A DNA stretch of 50,065 nucleotides from Roseibium sp. TrichSKD4 (lineage in GTDB: Bacteria > Pseudomonadota > Alphaproteobacteria > Rhizobiales > Stappiaceae), in the NCBI RefSeq assembly GCF_000148725.1, contig NZ_GL476300.1:79547-129611 (forward strand), read 5' to 3'. Position numbers and translations under genes: made by a program. The notes beneath the pieces were generated by a model that had not been told where the DNA came from, did not search any database, and worked only from the letters and a program-made list of their open reading frames with translations. Positions 35,614-44,708 of this stretch are shown one piece after another; the first letter of the stretch is position 1, and each line of letters starts with the position of its first letter.

Positions 35614-35804
35614 ATGTCCGCCCAATCAGGGTAAAAGGATGACAAAAGCTTGCAGCTTATTCGCGGCTGGTCTGGAATTTTTTCCTACCAATTCCGATAT
35701 AGTGTTCAAGTCCAAGTAAAGGCCGGGCCCTTCTGGCGAACTGCTGAGAATAATCAGGCATGATCGAGGGAGCGGACGGTCCAACCCGATCGGGGTAAGT
35801 GAAC

Positions 35805-36773
35805 ATGCGCGATCCATATTCAGTGCTTGGCGTTTCAAAAAACGCCAGCGACGATGATATCAAAAAGGCCTTCCGCAAGATGGCCATGAAATATCACCCG
35901 GATCAGAACAAAGATGATCCGAAGGCGCAGGCGCGTTTTGCCGAGGCCAATCAGGCCTATGAGATCATCGGTGACAAAGCCAAGCGCTCGCAATTCGACC
36001 GCGGAGAGATTGATGCTGAAGGAAAGCAGAAATTTCACGCCCATGGTTTTGACGGCTTTAGTGGCTTTCGTGATGCAGGCGGTAGCCGAAGCGGCTTTGG
36101 TCAGCAGGGCGGCGGTGCCTTTGATGACATCCTGAGTGATATTCTAGGTGGATTTGGTGGCGGGCGCGGCGCGGGCGCGCGTGGCCCGGGAGCAGATGCA
36201 GCAGGTGGAGCTGGTCGCCAGCAACGTGCTGCCAAAACCAAAGGCAAGAATGCAGACCTGACAGCATCCGTCACGCTGGAAGATCTGGTGCGGGACGGCA
36301 AAGCGCAAGTTGCCCTCCCGTCGGGCAAAACCGTTAGCATCAGCATCCCGGCTGGAACGGTCGAAGGCGAGAAGATCCGGCTCAAGGGTCAAGGGCACCC
36401 ATCCGCGACGGGTGGGCCCACAGGCGATGCCATGGTCGAAATCCGGTTCAAGCCCCACAAACTGTTTGAAGTGAAAGGCTCAGACCTTCTGCTGGATTTG
36501 CCGATTGCGCTTTATGAAGCCGTCCTTGGAAGCAAGGTCCGTACTCCGACGCTCACCGGCGCAGTAAACCTGACTATCCCGGAAGGCAGCTCAAGCGGCA
36601 AAATCATGCGCCTTAAGGGCAAGGGACTGCCGACGAAAAGTGGCGGGCATGGAGACCTTCTGGTCAAGCTCCAGATCGTATTACCGCCGAATCCGGATGG
36701 CGAACTGTCAACCTTGATGAAGGCCTGGCAGGAAGTGACGCCTTACAAGGCCCGCGGGCCAGAATTCGACTAA
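35805..36773 (+). CDS. DnaJ-domain co-chaperone, CbpA-like
   Basis: J-domain protein of 322 residues. The J domain is at 1-65 with the HPD motif at 31-33 ([11 protein letters not shown]). A Gly/Phe-rich and Gly/Ala-rich linker (about 70-140) follows and then the two beta-barrel C-terminal substrate domains ([22 protein letters not shown] and later). The cysteine-rich zinc finger of DnaJ proper is absent, so it is a type B/CbpA-like protein that stimulates DnaK. The frame also begins GTG at 35799; I chose the ATG at 35805, the family-like start. Confidence 0.9.
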   Translation: MRDPYSVLGVSKNASDDDIKKAFRKMAMKYHPDQNKDDPKAQARFAEANQAYEIIGDKAKRSQFDRGEIDAEGKQKFHAHGFDGFSGFRDAGGSRSGFGQQGGGAFDDILSDILGGFGGGRGAGARGPGADAAGGAGRQQRAAKTKGKNADLTASVTLEDLVRDGKAQVALPSGKTVSISIPAGTVEGEKIRLKGQGHPSATGGPTGDAMVEIRFKPHKLFEVKGSDLLLDLPIALYEAVLGSKVRTPTLTGAVNLTIPEGSSSGKIMRLKGKGLPTKSGGHGDLLVKLQIVLPPNPDGELSTLMKAWQEVTPYKARGPEFD

Positions 36774-36792
36774 GTCCAGTTCCAAAAAGTCA

Positions 36793-36825
36793 TAAAGCGC
36801 GGACCTTGGCCCGCGCTTTATTTTG
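36793..36825 (+). terminator. Terminator of the dnaJ-like gene
   Basis: TAAAGCGCGG pairs with CCGCGCTTTA (10 bp, 8-nt loop), followed by TTTTG. On the minus strand the stem is also followed by a short T-run, so it may also end the converging acyl-CoA operon. Confidence 0.85.
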
Positions 36826-36854
36826 TCTTCGCCAGACCCAAGATAGGCCCAAAA

Positions 36855-37721
36855 TCAGGATGGGGCCAAAGCCTTCAGGCTTACAGGTGCAACGCTGTCA
36901 TCGGGCACGAAAAAGTCCGGTGCGAGGTTCTGGCTTGGGTCAACCCGATACCCATCAAAATCTGTGACACCCCGGCTGGCAAGGAACGTATCGTCAATCA
37001 AAAACTGACCGGTGAGCTCGCGCGACGGCGAGGTGAAGATTTCATAGGCCGCATCAGCCAGAATGTCCGGCGTCCGGCTTTGCCGCATCAACGTGTCACC
37101 GCCGATGATATTCTTGATCGCCGCCGTTGCGATGGTTGTACGTGGCCATAGCGCATTGACGGCAATGCCCTTGGAGCGCAATTCCCCGGCCAAGCCCAGC
37201 ACCACAAGGCTCATCCCGTATTTGGCGATCGCATAGGGCGTGAAGGGGGCAAACCATTTTTCCTGCATGTGGAGCGGTGGGGACAGCGTCAAAATATGCG
37301 GATTGTCCGACTTGGCCAAAAACGGCGCAGCAAACTTGCAGCACGCCAGCGTCCCGCGTGTGTTGATCTGATGCATCAAGTCAAACCGCTTCATGTCGGT
37401 CTGCGCCAAGGGCGTCAGTTGAATGGCGCTGGCATTGTTGACCAAGATATCGAGGCCGCCGAAGTGGTCTGCAGCCTTTTGCATGGCTGCTTCCACCGAG
37501 GCTTCGTCGCGCACATCCACCACCAGCGGAAGCGCCTTGCCGCCAGCAGCTTCCATTTCTTCGGCTGCCGTATAGATCGTGCCTTCAAGTTTTGGATGTG
37601 GGTCGGCTGTTTTGGCAGCGATCACCACATTTGCACCATCTATTGCAGCTCTCAGGCCAATGGCCTTGCCGATCCCTCGTGAAGCACCGGTGATAAAGAG
37701 GGTTTTGCCCAAAAGTGTCAT
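36855..37721 (-). CDS. SDR oxidoreductase, HSDL2-like
   Basis: Short-chain dehydrogenase of 288 residues. The NAD(P) glycine motif TGASRGIG (11-18), NNAS, the catalytic tyrosine-lysine YAIAK (about 165-170) and LNALWPRTTIATAA are visible. The catalytic Ser lies in LTLSPP. The sequence resembles human HSDL2 without the C-terminal SCP2 sterol-carrier domain. Its position after the dehydrogenase and crotonase suggests a role in fatty-acyl or branched-chain catabolism. Third gene of the operon, 24 nt after the crotonase gene. Confidence 0.88.
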   Translation of the reverse strand: MTLLGKTLFITGASRGIGKAIGLRAAIDGANVVIAAKTADPHPKLEGTIYTAAEEMEAAGGKALPLVVDVRDEASVEAAMQKAADHFGGLDILVNNASAIQLTPLAQTDMKRFDLMHQINTRGTLACCKFAAPFLAKSDNPHILTLSPPLHMQEKWFAPFTPYAIAKYGMSLVVLGLAGELRSKGIAVNALWPRTTIATAAIKNIIGGDTLMRQSRTPDILADAAYEIFTSPSRELTGQFLIDDTFLASRGVTDFDGYRVDPSQNLAPDFFVPDDSVAPVSLKALAPS

Positions 37722-37745
37722 GTCATGTCTCTCTGTTATCAGGTG

Positions 37746-38486
37746 CTATTTGGCTTTTTTGGTCATGAAGGCTTGGAAGGCCGCAATTGTCTCAGGTGCA
37801 GTCAAGCGGCTGGCGAAGATTTCTGCCTCTTCCTCAACCCGTTGCTCCAATGGTTTTGTGTCACCCCATAGGAGTTTTCGGGACAGGCGCATCGCCTCTG
37901 ACGGTTTGGCTGCAATTTCGAGGGCGCAGGCTTTTGCAACAGCTTCTGCGTCATCAACGACTTCGTTTACCAGTCCGGCTTTTTCCGCTTTTTCAGCAGA
38001 AAAGGTCTTGCCGAGACACAGAAGTTCAAAGGCACGTGCGTGCCCCATGAGCATGGGCCCCAGAAGGCTTGAACCAGCTTCCGGCACCAATCCCAAATCC
38101 ACAAAGGGTGAACGGATGATCGCGTTGGGGGCAGCGAACACCATGTCACAATGCATCAGCAACGTGGTGCCAATGCCGATGGCAACACCATCTACAGCAG
38201 CGACAAGCGGCTTTTCATTCCGGGCCAAAGCTCGCAAAAACCGAACAACCGGCGTTTCGCTCATTTCAACTTTGCCTGCATAAGACAGGAAGTCGCTAAT
38301 ATCATTGCCACCGGTAAACGCCCCCGGATGTCCGCAAATCAGCTGACATCTGACACTTTCATCGTCGTTGACCGTCTCAAACGCCTCGGCCAAAGCCGTG
38401 TACATTTCACCCGTCAGGGCGTTTTTCTTTTCCGGCCTGTCGAAGCGCAGAATGCGCACACCGCTTTCAAGTGATTGACTGATCAT
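37746..38486 (-). CDS. Crotonase-fold protein, isomerase-like
   Basis: 246 residues of the enoyl-CoA hydratase/isomerase superfamily (PGAFTGGNDISDFLS oxyanion region, then VDGVAIGIGTTLL). Both glutamates that hydratases use are missing: the residues at those positions are Thr108 and Phe128. A glutamate remains at Glu136 in LVPEAGSS, where Delta3,Delta2-enoyl-CoA isomerases (ECI2/PaaG-like) carry their acid. I therefore expect an isomerase-type activity rather than hydration; substrate unknown. An AGGA site precedes the ATG. It is 19 nt downstream of the acyl-CoA dehydrogenase gene. Confidence 0.85.
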   Translation of the reverse strand: MISQSLESGVRILRFDRPEKKNALTGEMYTALAEAFETVNDDESVRCQLICGHPGAFTGGNDISDFLSYAGKVEMSETPVVRFLRALARNEKPLVAAVDGVAIGIGTTLLMHCDMVFAAPNAIIRSPFVDLGLVPEAGSSLLGPMLMGHARAFELLCLGKTFSAEKAEKAGLVNEVVDDAEAVAKACALEIAAKPSEAMRLSRKLLWGDTKPLEQRVEEEAEIFASRLTAPETIAAFQAFMTKKAK

Positions 38487-38505
38487 TCTGGTTCCTGTCT
38501 CAGGC

Positions 38506-40287
38506 TCACGACGCCAGTGCGTCCGGGTCGAAATTCAAGATGCTGTCGGCAGAGGACAGAATGTCCTCTTTGAGCCCGGCCACTTCTCCCAAAAGGGTTG
38601 CGCAGTAATTGCGCGCCAATAGCGCTCGAAGGCTGCGGGCTTTCGGGTTATCCATCCCGGACCTGAGCGCTCCCTTGGTCAACAAGGCACCGCCAAGTGT
38701 AACACCCGCCAACCGTAAGAAGGGTGTCGCACCTGCCAAGGCATCGTTCACCCGACCTTCTGCTTGTGCAGACAACATCCAGTCGGTTGCATCTTCCAGA
38801 TCCGCCAAAGCAGCGTTCAGGCGAGCGCCTGCCGTTCCAAGATCATCCCGATTGGACTGGATTGCCTCATCGGCAACCTCCCTGAGTTCCTGAATGAACC
38901 CACGCACATGATCACCGCCAGACAGCGGCAGTTTGCGCATGATCAGATCAATCGACTGAATTCCGTTGGTGCCTTCATAGATCGGCGCAATGCGAGCATC
39001 CCGCAGATGTTGGGCGACGCCGGTTTCCTCAACATAGCCCATGCCACCATGGATCTGGACACCAATAGAGGCGACCTCGACGCCGAAATCCGTCGAAAGC
39101 GCCTTGGCGATTGGTGTCAGAAGACCCGCACGCTCTGACCAGAATGTTTTTTGGTCCCGGTCGGTTGCAGTGTTCGCCATATCAATAGCATGCGCACAGG
39201 CATAACAGATGGACCGAGCCACTTGCGTCCGCGCGCGCATTCCAAGCAGAGACCGCTTGATGTCCGGATGGTGGGCAATCGGGGCCATACCCTCTTCTTT
39301 TTGGCCGGGGACGCGGCCTTGTTTGCGCTCCATCGCGTAGGCGTAAGCGTCCTGACAGGCCCGCTCGGCCACTCCAAGACCTTGAACGCCAACCGCCAGC
39401 CTTGCGTTGTTCATCATCGTGAACATGCAGGCGAGGCCCTTGTTTTCCTCACCGATGAGCCAACCGATAGCCCCATCATTGTCGCCATAGATCATGGTGC
39501 AGGTCGGGGAACCATGAATACCCATCTTGTGCTCAACACCTGCGCAGCGAACATCATTGCGGTCACCAAGAGATCCATCTTCGTTGACCAGAAACTTTGG
39601 AACCAAAAACAGCGATATACCGCGCGTGCCGGCTGGAGCATCCGGCAATCTTGCAAGCACAAGATGGACAATGTTGTCCGTCATGTCGTGCTCGCCATAT
39701 GTGATGTAAATCTTCTGCCCGAATATCCGATAGGTGCCGTCTCCAGCACGCTCAGCCTTGGATTTCAGGGCATTAAGGTCTGACCCGGCTTGCGGTTCGG
39801 TCAGGTTCATGGTGCCCATCCATTCGCCGGACACCAGTTTTTCAAGATAGGTCGCCTTTAGCTTATCCGAGGCGTGCTTTTCCAACGCCTCGATCGCACC
39901 GATGGTCAGTGTCGGCCCAATAGCAAAAGCCATGGACCCTGAGTTCCATAACTCAAGCGCTGCGGTGGATAGCATTTGAGGCAACCCCTGCCCGCCTGCA
40001 CTCTCAGGAGAGGACAGCCCGTTCCAGCCACCTTCGATCCAACGGTGATACAGCTCTTTCCATCCCGGCGGCGTAGAGACCTCACCGTCCTTCAGAGGAG
40101 TGCCGTGCGTGTCCGCCACCTTGTTCAAAGGGGCGATTTCCTCAGATGCGAACCGGCCGGCTTCTGTTAGAATTGCATCTACAAGATCGTCGGCCAGATC
40201 AGGATAGACCTCTTCGGATTGCAAGTCTTTCAACCCGCAGACCTCCCGCAATGTGAAGGCGATTTCCTCAACAGGTGCGCGATACAC
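38506..40287 (-). CDS. Acyl-CoA dehydrogenase (long FadE/DmdC type)
   Basis: FAD-dependent enzyme of about 593 residues that inserts the first double bond in acyl-CoA. It has the N-terminal extension MYRAPVEEIAFTLREVCG, the FAD/substrate core (NLTEPQAGSDLNALKSKAER), the catalytic base in YEGTNGIQ (Glu438) and a C-terminal dimer domain. This is the FadE/DmdC-like class; DmdC acts on methylmercaptopropionyl-CoA in marine bacteria, but the sequence alone does not prove that substrate. GTG start at 40287 with GGGAGG six nt upstream. First gene of the acyl operon; a LiuR-like palindrome is 130 bp upstream. Confidence 0.9.
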   Translation of the reverse strand: MYRAPVEEIAFTLREVCGLKDLQSEEVYPDLADDLVDAILTEAGRFASEEIAPLNKVADTHGTPLKDGEVSTPPGWKELYHRWIEGGWNGLSSPESAGGQGLPQMLSTAALELWNSGSMAFAIGPTLTIGAIEALEKHASDKLKATYLEKLVSGEWMGTMNLTEPQAGSDLNALKSKAERAGDGTYRIFGQKIYITYGEHDMTDNIVHLVLARLPDAPAGTRGISLFLVPKFLVNEDGSLGDRNDVRCAGVEHKMGIHGSPTCTMIYGDNDGAIGWLIGEENKGLACMFTMMNNARLAVGVQGLGVAERACQDAYAYAMERKQGRVPGQKEEGMAPIAHHPDIKRSLLGMRARTQVARSICYACAHAIDMANTATDRDQKTFWSERAGLLTPIAKALSTDFGVEVASIGVQIHGGMGYVEETGVAQHLRDARIAPIYEGTNGIQSIDLIMRKLPLSGGDHVRGFIQELREVADEAIQSNRDDLGTAGARLNAALADLEDATDWMLSAQAEGRVNDALAGATPFLRLAGVTLGGALLTKGALRSGMDNPKARSLRALLARNYCATLLGEVAGLKEDILSSADSILNFDPDALAS

Positions 40288-40418
40288 GGCAACCCTCCCC
40301 TAGCTTTTCAGGCCTGTTTTGATCTGCCCGATTATTGTGTTTCCAAGAGACGTCTTGACCTTGGAGCATCCGCGCCGCACAAGGCGAGATGGCTGACTTT
40401 GATTTCAAAGTACCGCCG

Positions 40419-40434
40419 TTTACGTAAACGTCAA
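40419..40434. promoter_or_regulatory. LiuR-like palindrome upstream of the acyl-CoA operon
   Basis: TTTACGTAAACGTCAA is a 16-bp dyad (arms match at 6 of 7) with a perfect 14-bp core palindrome CGTTTACGTAAACG (40417-40430). As I recall, the MerR-family regulator LiuR of branched-chain amino-acid and fatty-acid catabolism recognises a similar TTTACGT-type dyad in proteobacteria. It sits in the divergent region between the acyl-CoA dehydrogenase and the Sua5-type gene. Confidence 0.55.
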
Positions 40435-40492
40435 CCCTAGACCTGAGAAGAATGTCAGGTACGGCCCTTCGGCCACGTTTTCGGAGCGAAAG

Positions 40493-41482
40493 ATGAAGCG
40501 TTGGACTATCAGCAGCCAGTCAGAGAATGAGCTGGACACAGCCATGCTGAGCACCGTTTCAACGGCCCTGAAGGCTGGAGACTTGGTTGGCGTTCCGACT
40601 GAAACGGTCTACGGGCTTGCCGCAGATGCGTCTAATCCTGAAGCTTGCGCGCGTATTTTCGAAGCCAAGGGGCGTCCGCAATTCAATCCGCTCATTTCCC
40701 ATGCCGATACGTTGGAGACCGCGCGCCAACACGGTGTGTTTAATGCAAAGGCAGACCGGCTTGCAGCGGCTTTTTGGCCGGGCCCTTTAACACTTGTTCT
40801 GCCAAAACGGGAAACGTCCTCGATCTCTGATTTGGCAACGGCAGGTCTGGACAGTGTCGCCCTTCGTGTTCCGGCAGGTGCCGTGATGCGGGCACTTGCG
40901 GCTGAAACCGGATGCCCGCTTGCTGCGCCCAGCGCCAACCTTTCCGGCAAGATCAGCGCTACGACTGCAGATGATGTCATTGCAGATCTCGGCTCGTCTG
41001 TTGCCCATGTCATTGATGCTGGCCCCTGTCCGGTGGGTGTTGAATCTACAATTATCGCTTGCATTGACGATCAGGTGCGTTTGCTGCGTCCCGGCGGCGT
41101 ACCAGCAGAAGATATTGAGTGTGTTTTGGGCCATCCACTCGACGTTGTTCGGGCTGCAAATGACACCAACCCGCAAGCACCCGGGATGCTCACGTCTCAT
41201 TACGCCCCCGGTGCCAGGGTGCGGTTGGAAGCTGATCACGTAGAGGCAGGCGAGGCTCTTCTCGCATTTGGGCCAGCATCGCTTCCCGGTGCGGACACAG
41301 CAAATGCAGTCTTCAATTTGAGCGAAAACGGTGATCTTCGTGAAGCCGCCACACGGCTGTTTGCCGGATTGCGGGCGCTTGATGCCTCAAAGGCCCAAAC
41401 AGTTTGCGTGCAACATATACCGCAAGAAGGTCTTGGAGCTGCCATTAACGACCGCCTCCGCCGTGCGGCAGCGCCAAGATAA
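40493..41482 (+). CDS. L-threonylcarbamoyladenylate synthase, Sua5 type
   Basis: Makes threonylcarbamoyl-AMP for t6A in tRNA. The 329-residue protein has the YrdC fold (VPTETVYGLAADASNPEACARIFEAKGRPQFNPLI) and the Sua5 linker PGMLTSHYAPGARVRL (about 228-243), followed by the C-terminal Sua5 domain. It is therefore the long Sua5 form rather than short TsaC. A GAGCGAAAG site precedes the ATG. It diverges from the acyl-CoA dehydrogenase operon. Confidence 0.95.
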   Translation: MKRWTISSQSENELDTAMLSTVSTALKAGDLVGVPTETVYGLAADASNPEACARIFEAKGRPQFNPLISHADTLETARQHGVFNAKADRLAAAFWPGPLTLVLPKRETSSISDLATAGLDSVALRVPAGAVMRALAAETGCPLAAPSANLSGKISATTADDVIADLGSSVAHVIDAGPCPVGVESTIIACIDDQVRLLRPGGVPAEDIECVLGHPLDVVRAANDTNPQAPGMLTSHYAPGARVRLEADHVEAGEALLAFGPASLPGADTANAVFNLSENGDLREAATRLFAGLRALDASKAQTVCVQHIPQEGLGAAINDRLRRAAAPR

Positions 41483-41699
41483 GGCAGCCTTTTTTCAGAG
41501 GTTAGTTTCCGTTAACGCATTTTTCTCAGACACAACTCTTAGGTTACATCTCGAATATCACCCCTGATTGCAATCCAGACAACAGGGTGAATTGACAAAT
41601 AGAGTATCGTGAATTCCCAAGTCACTGTGGTCACTTAGCACCAGCATTCTTCTTCACCTTTGTCTAACTGCCCCCAAAATCCAAGTTTATGCACATGTG
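41483..41699. other. Intergenic region before the sRNA candidate
   Basis: Some 215 nt with no gene. Promoter elements for the sRNA may be here but none is convincing. Confidence 0.5.
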
Positions 41700-41848
41700 G
41701 CCTGCACGGTAACAGTAAGTCACTCCTCCTACCGCCCGATTTTCCGCTAATGTTGTTCCTAGAGATTGGGAATGCGGCGGACCTCCCTACGAGCCTTTGG
41801 AGCTCGCACCTCACAAGACCCTGACACCACGGTGCGGGGTCTTTTTTT
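41700..41848 (+). ncRNA. Candidate small RNA with a strong terminator
   Basis: About 150 nt in a gene-free gap that ends in a near-ideal Rho-independent terminator, with no open frame. Likely internal stems are CGAGC/GCTCG and CCGC/GCGG (with TTCC/GGAA inside). Two pyrimidine-rich stretches complementary to ribosome binding sites, CTCCTCC and CCTCCC, look unpaired, as in several alphaproteobacterial trans-acting sRNA families. The 5' end is only estimated. Confidence 0.45.
41815..41848 (+). terminator. Rho-independent terminator in the tsaC-HDAC gap
   Basis: AAGACCC pairs with GGGTCTT, enclosing an inner CACC/GGTG stem, and is followed by at least five T. It lies 330 nt after the Sua5 stop, so it more likely ends a separate RNA than that gene's message. 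Confidence 0.88.
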
Positions 41849-41996
41849 GTCTGATGGTCCAAAGTCCATATGTCCGACAGACGACATCCCTTAGCAAATT
41901 GTCTTACGTCTCCCATTGATCAGGCATGTTGACACTGTTGCGTCTCAGAGGCTCTGATGGCGGCAATCTGTTTCCCGAGTTCATGGATTCTATCTT

Positions 41997-42926
41997 TTGT
42001 CGACGCTCCTCATTCAGCATCCTTCTTATCTCGACCACCTCACTCCTGTTGGGCATCCCGAACGCCCGGATCGTCTGCGCGCTGTGGACCGCATTTTGGA
42101 GCACGAGAAATTTCAACCGCTCGAGCGAGACATAGCCCAAATCGGTCGGATTGAAGACATCGCCCGCGCGCACCCGATGTCCTATATCGACGACCTGCAT
42201 AATCTGGCGCCAGAAGAAGGGCTTGCACGCGTGGATGCAGATACCACCCTGTCGCCGGGGTCATGGGAGGCAATTTTGCGCGGAACCGGTGCGGCCTGTC
42301 AGGCAGTCGACGAGGTCGTTTCAAAGAAGGTCAATAATGCCTTCAGCGCCAGCCGCCCGCCGGGACACCATGCCGAAAAAGACAGGTCCATGGGCTTTTG
42401 CTTCTTCAACAATGCTGCAGTAGCAGCGCGCTACGCCCAAAATGTTTATGGCCTTGACCGGGTCGCGATCATTGATTTTGACGTCCATCATGGCAACGGG
42501 ACGCAGGACATCTTCTGGAACGACCCCACTGTAATGTACTGCTCCACCCATCAAATGCCGCTCTATCCCGGCTCTGGTGCTGCCAATGAGACCGGTGAAG
42601 CTAATACAATCGTCAATGCGCCGCTGAGCGCCGGAGACGATGGCACCATCTTCAAGGAGGCCATGGAAACTGTCATCTTGCCACGGCTTGAAACCTTCTC
42701 GCCGGAACTCGTGATCATTTCGGCCGGTTTTGATGCCCACTACCGCGATCCGCTCGGCGGGCTTAATCTCGTGGAAGCCGACTTTGCCTGGGCGACCCGT
42801 GCCTTGATGGATATCGCTGACAAAAGCTGCGATGGGCGTGTCGTCTCTCTTTTGGAAGGTGGCTACGATCTGGAGGGGCTTGCACGATCGGTTGCCGCTC
42901 ATGTCATCACCTTGATGACCGGATAG
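41997..42926 (+). CDS. Histone deacetylase-family amidohydrolase
   Basis: Zn-dependent deacetylase-fold enzyme of 309 residues. Active-site histidines His124 and His125 lie in RPPGHHAE, metal ligands Asp162 and His164 in IIDFDVHHGNGT, Asp246 in SAGFDAHYRD, and the catalytic Tyr290 in LLEGGYDL. All catalytic residues are intact. Bacterial members deacetylate polyamines, acetoin-type or protein substrates; which one is open. The frame has only a TTG start (MSTLLIQHPSYLDHLTPVGH family-like), with no convincing ribosome site. The next gene is xseB, 121 nt downstream. Confidence 0.9.
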   Translation: MSTLLIQHPSYLDHLTPVGHPERPDRLRAVDRILEHEKFQPLERDIAQIGRIEDIARAHPMSYIDDLHNLAPEEGLARVDADTTLSPGSWEAILRGTGAACQAVDEVVSKKVNNAFSASRPPGHHAEKDRSMGFCFFNNAAVAARYAQNVYGLDRVAIIDFDVHHGNGTQDIFWNDPTVMYCSTHQMPLYPGSGAANETGEANTIVNAPLSAGDDGTIFKEAMETVILPRLETFSPELVIISAGFDAHYRDPLGGLNLVEADFAWATRALMDIADKSCDGRVVSLLEGGYDLEGLARSVAAHVITLMTG

Positions 42927-43047
42927 CCATTAAAAACACTGACACGTTTTATGCACGGCGGTTTTCATGCGCACTCTTGACTGGAGGCGGCAGGCAAGCG
43001 ACGGTCTGCGCTCCATTTATAAAGTCAAATCCCGAGTCTGATTGCCC

Positions 43048-43308
43048 ATGTCCGAGACATCCGCCGCCGCTGACATCCCCACTCTCTCTTTTGAAGACGC
43101 CCTGAGACAGCTCGAAACGATTGTAAAGGAGCTGGAACAAGGCAACGTTCCGCTAGAACGCAGCATAGAGATGTATGAACGCGGATCGGCGTTGCGCAAA
43201 CACTGCGACAAGCTTCTTCAAGCCGCTGAAGCAAAAGTTGAGAAGATCCAGCTGGACAAGGATGGCAATGCAGCCGGCAAAACCGATCTGGATGCCGAAA
43301 CCGTTTAA
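43048..43308 (+). CDS. xseB: Exodeoxyribonuclease VII small subunit
   Basis: 86-residue helical hairpin subunit of ExoVII, with [33 protein letters not shown] and [19 protein letters not shown], the conserved pattern of the family. The ATG at 43048 gives the right length; a TTG at 43042 precedes it. The large subunit XseA is not in the window. In many alphaproteobacteria xseB sits directly before dxs; here a LuxR-type gene is between them. Confidence 0.95.
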   Translation: MSETSAAADIPTLSFEDALRQLETIVKELEQGNVPLERSIEMYERGSALRKHCDKLLQAAEAKVEKIQLDKDGNAAGKTDLDAETV

Positions 43309-43405
43309 AGGCGGTTGAACCTCTACTTAGCTTAGCTCATCGTCCTCCCCGATCCGCGTTCGCACTGTCTGGACGAAATGAGTTTGGCCAGATTATTGTC
43401 TTCCA

Positions 43406-44563
43406 ATGACATGGGTTTCGATTGACGACGAGTTTCAGCTTCTGGAGGCGATCCAGAAGTGCGCCACATCTCCTGACGCTTGGGAGATGGTTTTGGAGCA
43501 GGTTGGTTCTGCTCTTGGCGGCACACCCTACCTTCTGGAGGTAGGCGTGGATGCTGAACTGGTCGGCAGCTTTTCCAAACGCGAACCTTTCGCAGCGCTG
43601 GCCACGTATCTCGCCCAAGGAAAAATCGAAAGCGGTGTTAGTCCACTTTCCTTCCTGATCCATGAAGCCCCGCTCAACTATCTGTTCTGCAAGTCCCGAA
43701 TACTCACCGCACGAGGCGACGACAGCACAACCGACGAGCGATTTGTCCATTTTGAAAATCAGGTCGGATTGTTGACACCGGTTTGGCGGCCTGTTCGCAA
43801 GACCGTCATTTTTGGAATCCTGTTTGACTCACTGCCCGAGCCAGAAAGCCAGAGGGCAATGGTGCGCGCGACCTTCTTGAGGCTGGCGAAGACCATCAGT
43901 TCCACATTGTCCACTAATGCCAGTTTTGAGACGGTCCGCTCGATTAACGGCCTTTTGAATATCCAACTGGAGACCGCCCATCATTGCTCGGCATTGGTGG
44001 ATGGAGATTTGCGTCTCATTTCTGCGTCGCCCCCTTTCCGCCAGTTGCTCGCCGATGGCACACTGTTCAGCCTGAAGGAAGGCATTCTTTCGGTTCATGA
44101 CCACGGGGCGGAAAACCTGCTGGCGAAAGCGGTCAGCGGATCACTGACAAAAACTGCCAAAGGTCGAAACCGAAAGCTGGATGCTGCCAATCCACAAGCG
44201 GTTGTCATACCCGACCCAACAAATGGCCTACAGGCCAGGGTAACCATCACCCATCTTTCACAATCCGAATTGCGCCTGTCCGGGACCGAACCGCCGCTGT
44301 TGCGGATAGAGGTGAAAAATCAGCGCCCGCTTTCAAAAGAGGTTATGGCGCTACTCAGTTCGTCCTACGGCTTGTCACAACGCGAGGCGGAGCTGGCATA
44401 TCTCTTGGCAACTGTCGGCTCAACACCAGAAATCACCGAACAACTGGGAATAACCCGAAATACGGTGAAGACCCATTTGCGGAAGGTTTTCGACAAGACC
44501 GGCACGCAGTCCCAACTAGAGCTGGCCAATCTACTTCACCAAATGGGACAGCTTTTCGACTAA
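43406..44563 (+). CDS. LuxR-family transcriptional regulator (orphan)
   Basis: 385 residues. The C-terminal LuxR/GerE helix-turn-helix is clear at about 315-380: LSQREAELAYLLATVGSTPEITEQLGI, TRNTVKTHLRKVFDKTG. The N-terminal 300 residues do not show the acyl-homoserine-lactone domain and I recognise no other sensor domain; the region near 170-230 may be PAS-like. No synthase or cognate kinase is nearby. No ribosome site is obvious. It lies between xseB and dxs. Confidence 0.85.
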   Translation: MTWVSIDDEFQLLEAIQKCATSPDAWEMVLEQVGSALGGTPYLLEVGVDAELVGSFSKREPFAALATYLAQGKIESGVSPLSFLIHEAPLNYLFCKSRILTARGDDSTTDERFVHFENQVGLLTPVWRPVRKTVIFGILFDSLPEPESQRAMVRATFLRLAKTISSTLSTNASFETVRSINGLLNIQLETAHHCSALVDGDLRLISASPPFRQLLADGTLFSLKEGILSVHDHGAENLLAKAVSGSLTKTAKGRNRKLDAANPQAVVIPDPTNGLQARVTITHLSQSELRLSGTEPPLLRIEVKNQRPLSKEVMALLSSSYGLSQREAELAYLLATVGSTPEITEQLGITRNTVKTHLRKVFDKTGTQSQLELANLLHQMGQLFD

Positions 44564-44593
44564 GAGCGCAAAGCCAATCGACTGGCATCCAGC

Positions 44594-44620
44594 CAAAAAA
44601 AAGGGCCGGAAACCGGCCCT
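44594..44620 (-). terminator. Minus-strand terminator with no upstream gene
   Basis: GGGCCGG and CCGGCCC form a perfect 7-bp stem with a 3-nt loop. An A-run on the plus strand gives the minus strand a tail of nine T. No plus-strand T-run follows the stem, so it favours minus-strand transcripts. Confidence 0.7.
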
Positions 44621-44690
44621 GAAGTCAATCACTGTGCACGTGGCCCCATCGACCACGATCCATTTACTATGACAGTTCGCGGACAAATAC

Positions 44691-44708
44691 ATCACCCAAA
44701 TGGGTGAT
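44691..44708. repeat. Inverted repeat upstream of dxs
   Basis: ATCACCC-AAAT-GGGTGAT, a perfect 7-bp inverted repeat about 165 nt before dxs. It could be an operator, for example for the adjacent LuxR-type protein, or a stem of a minus-strand RNA. Confidence 0.5.
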
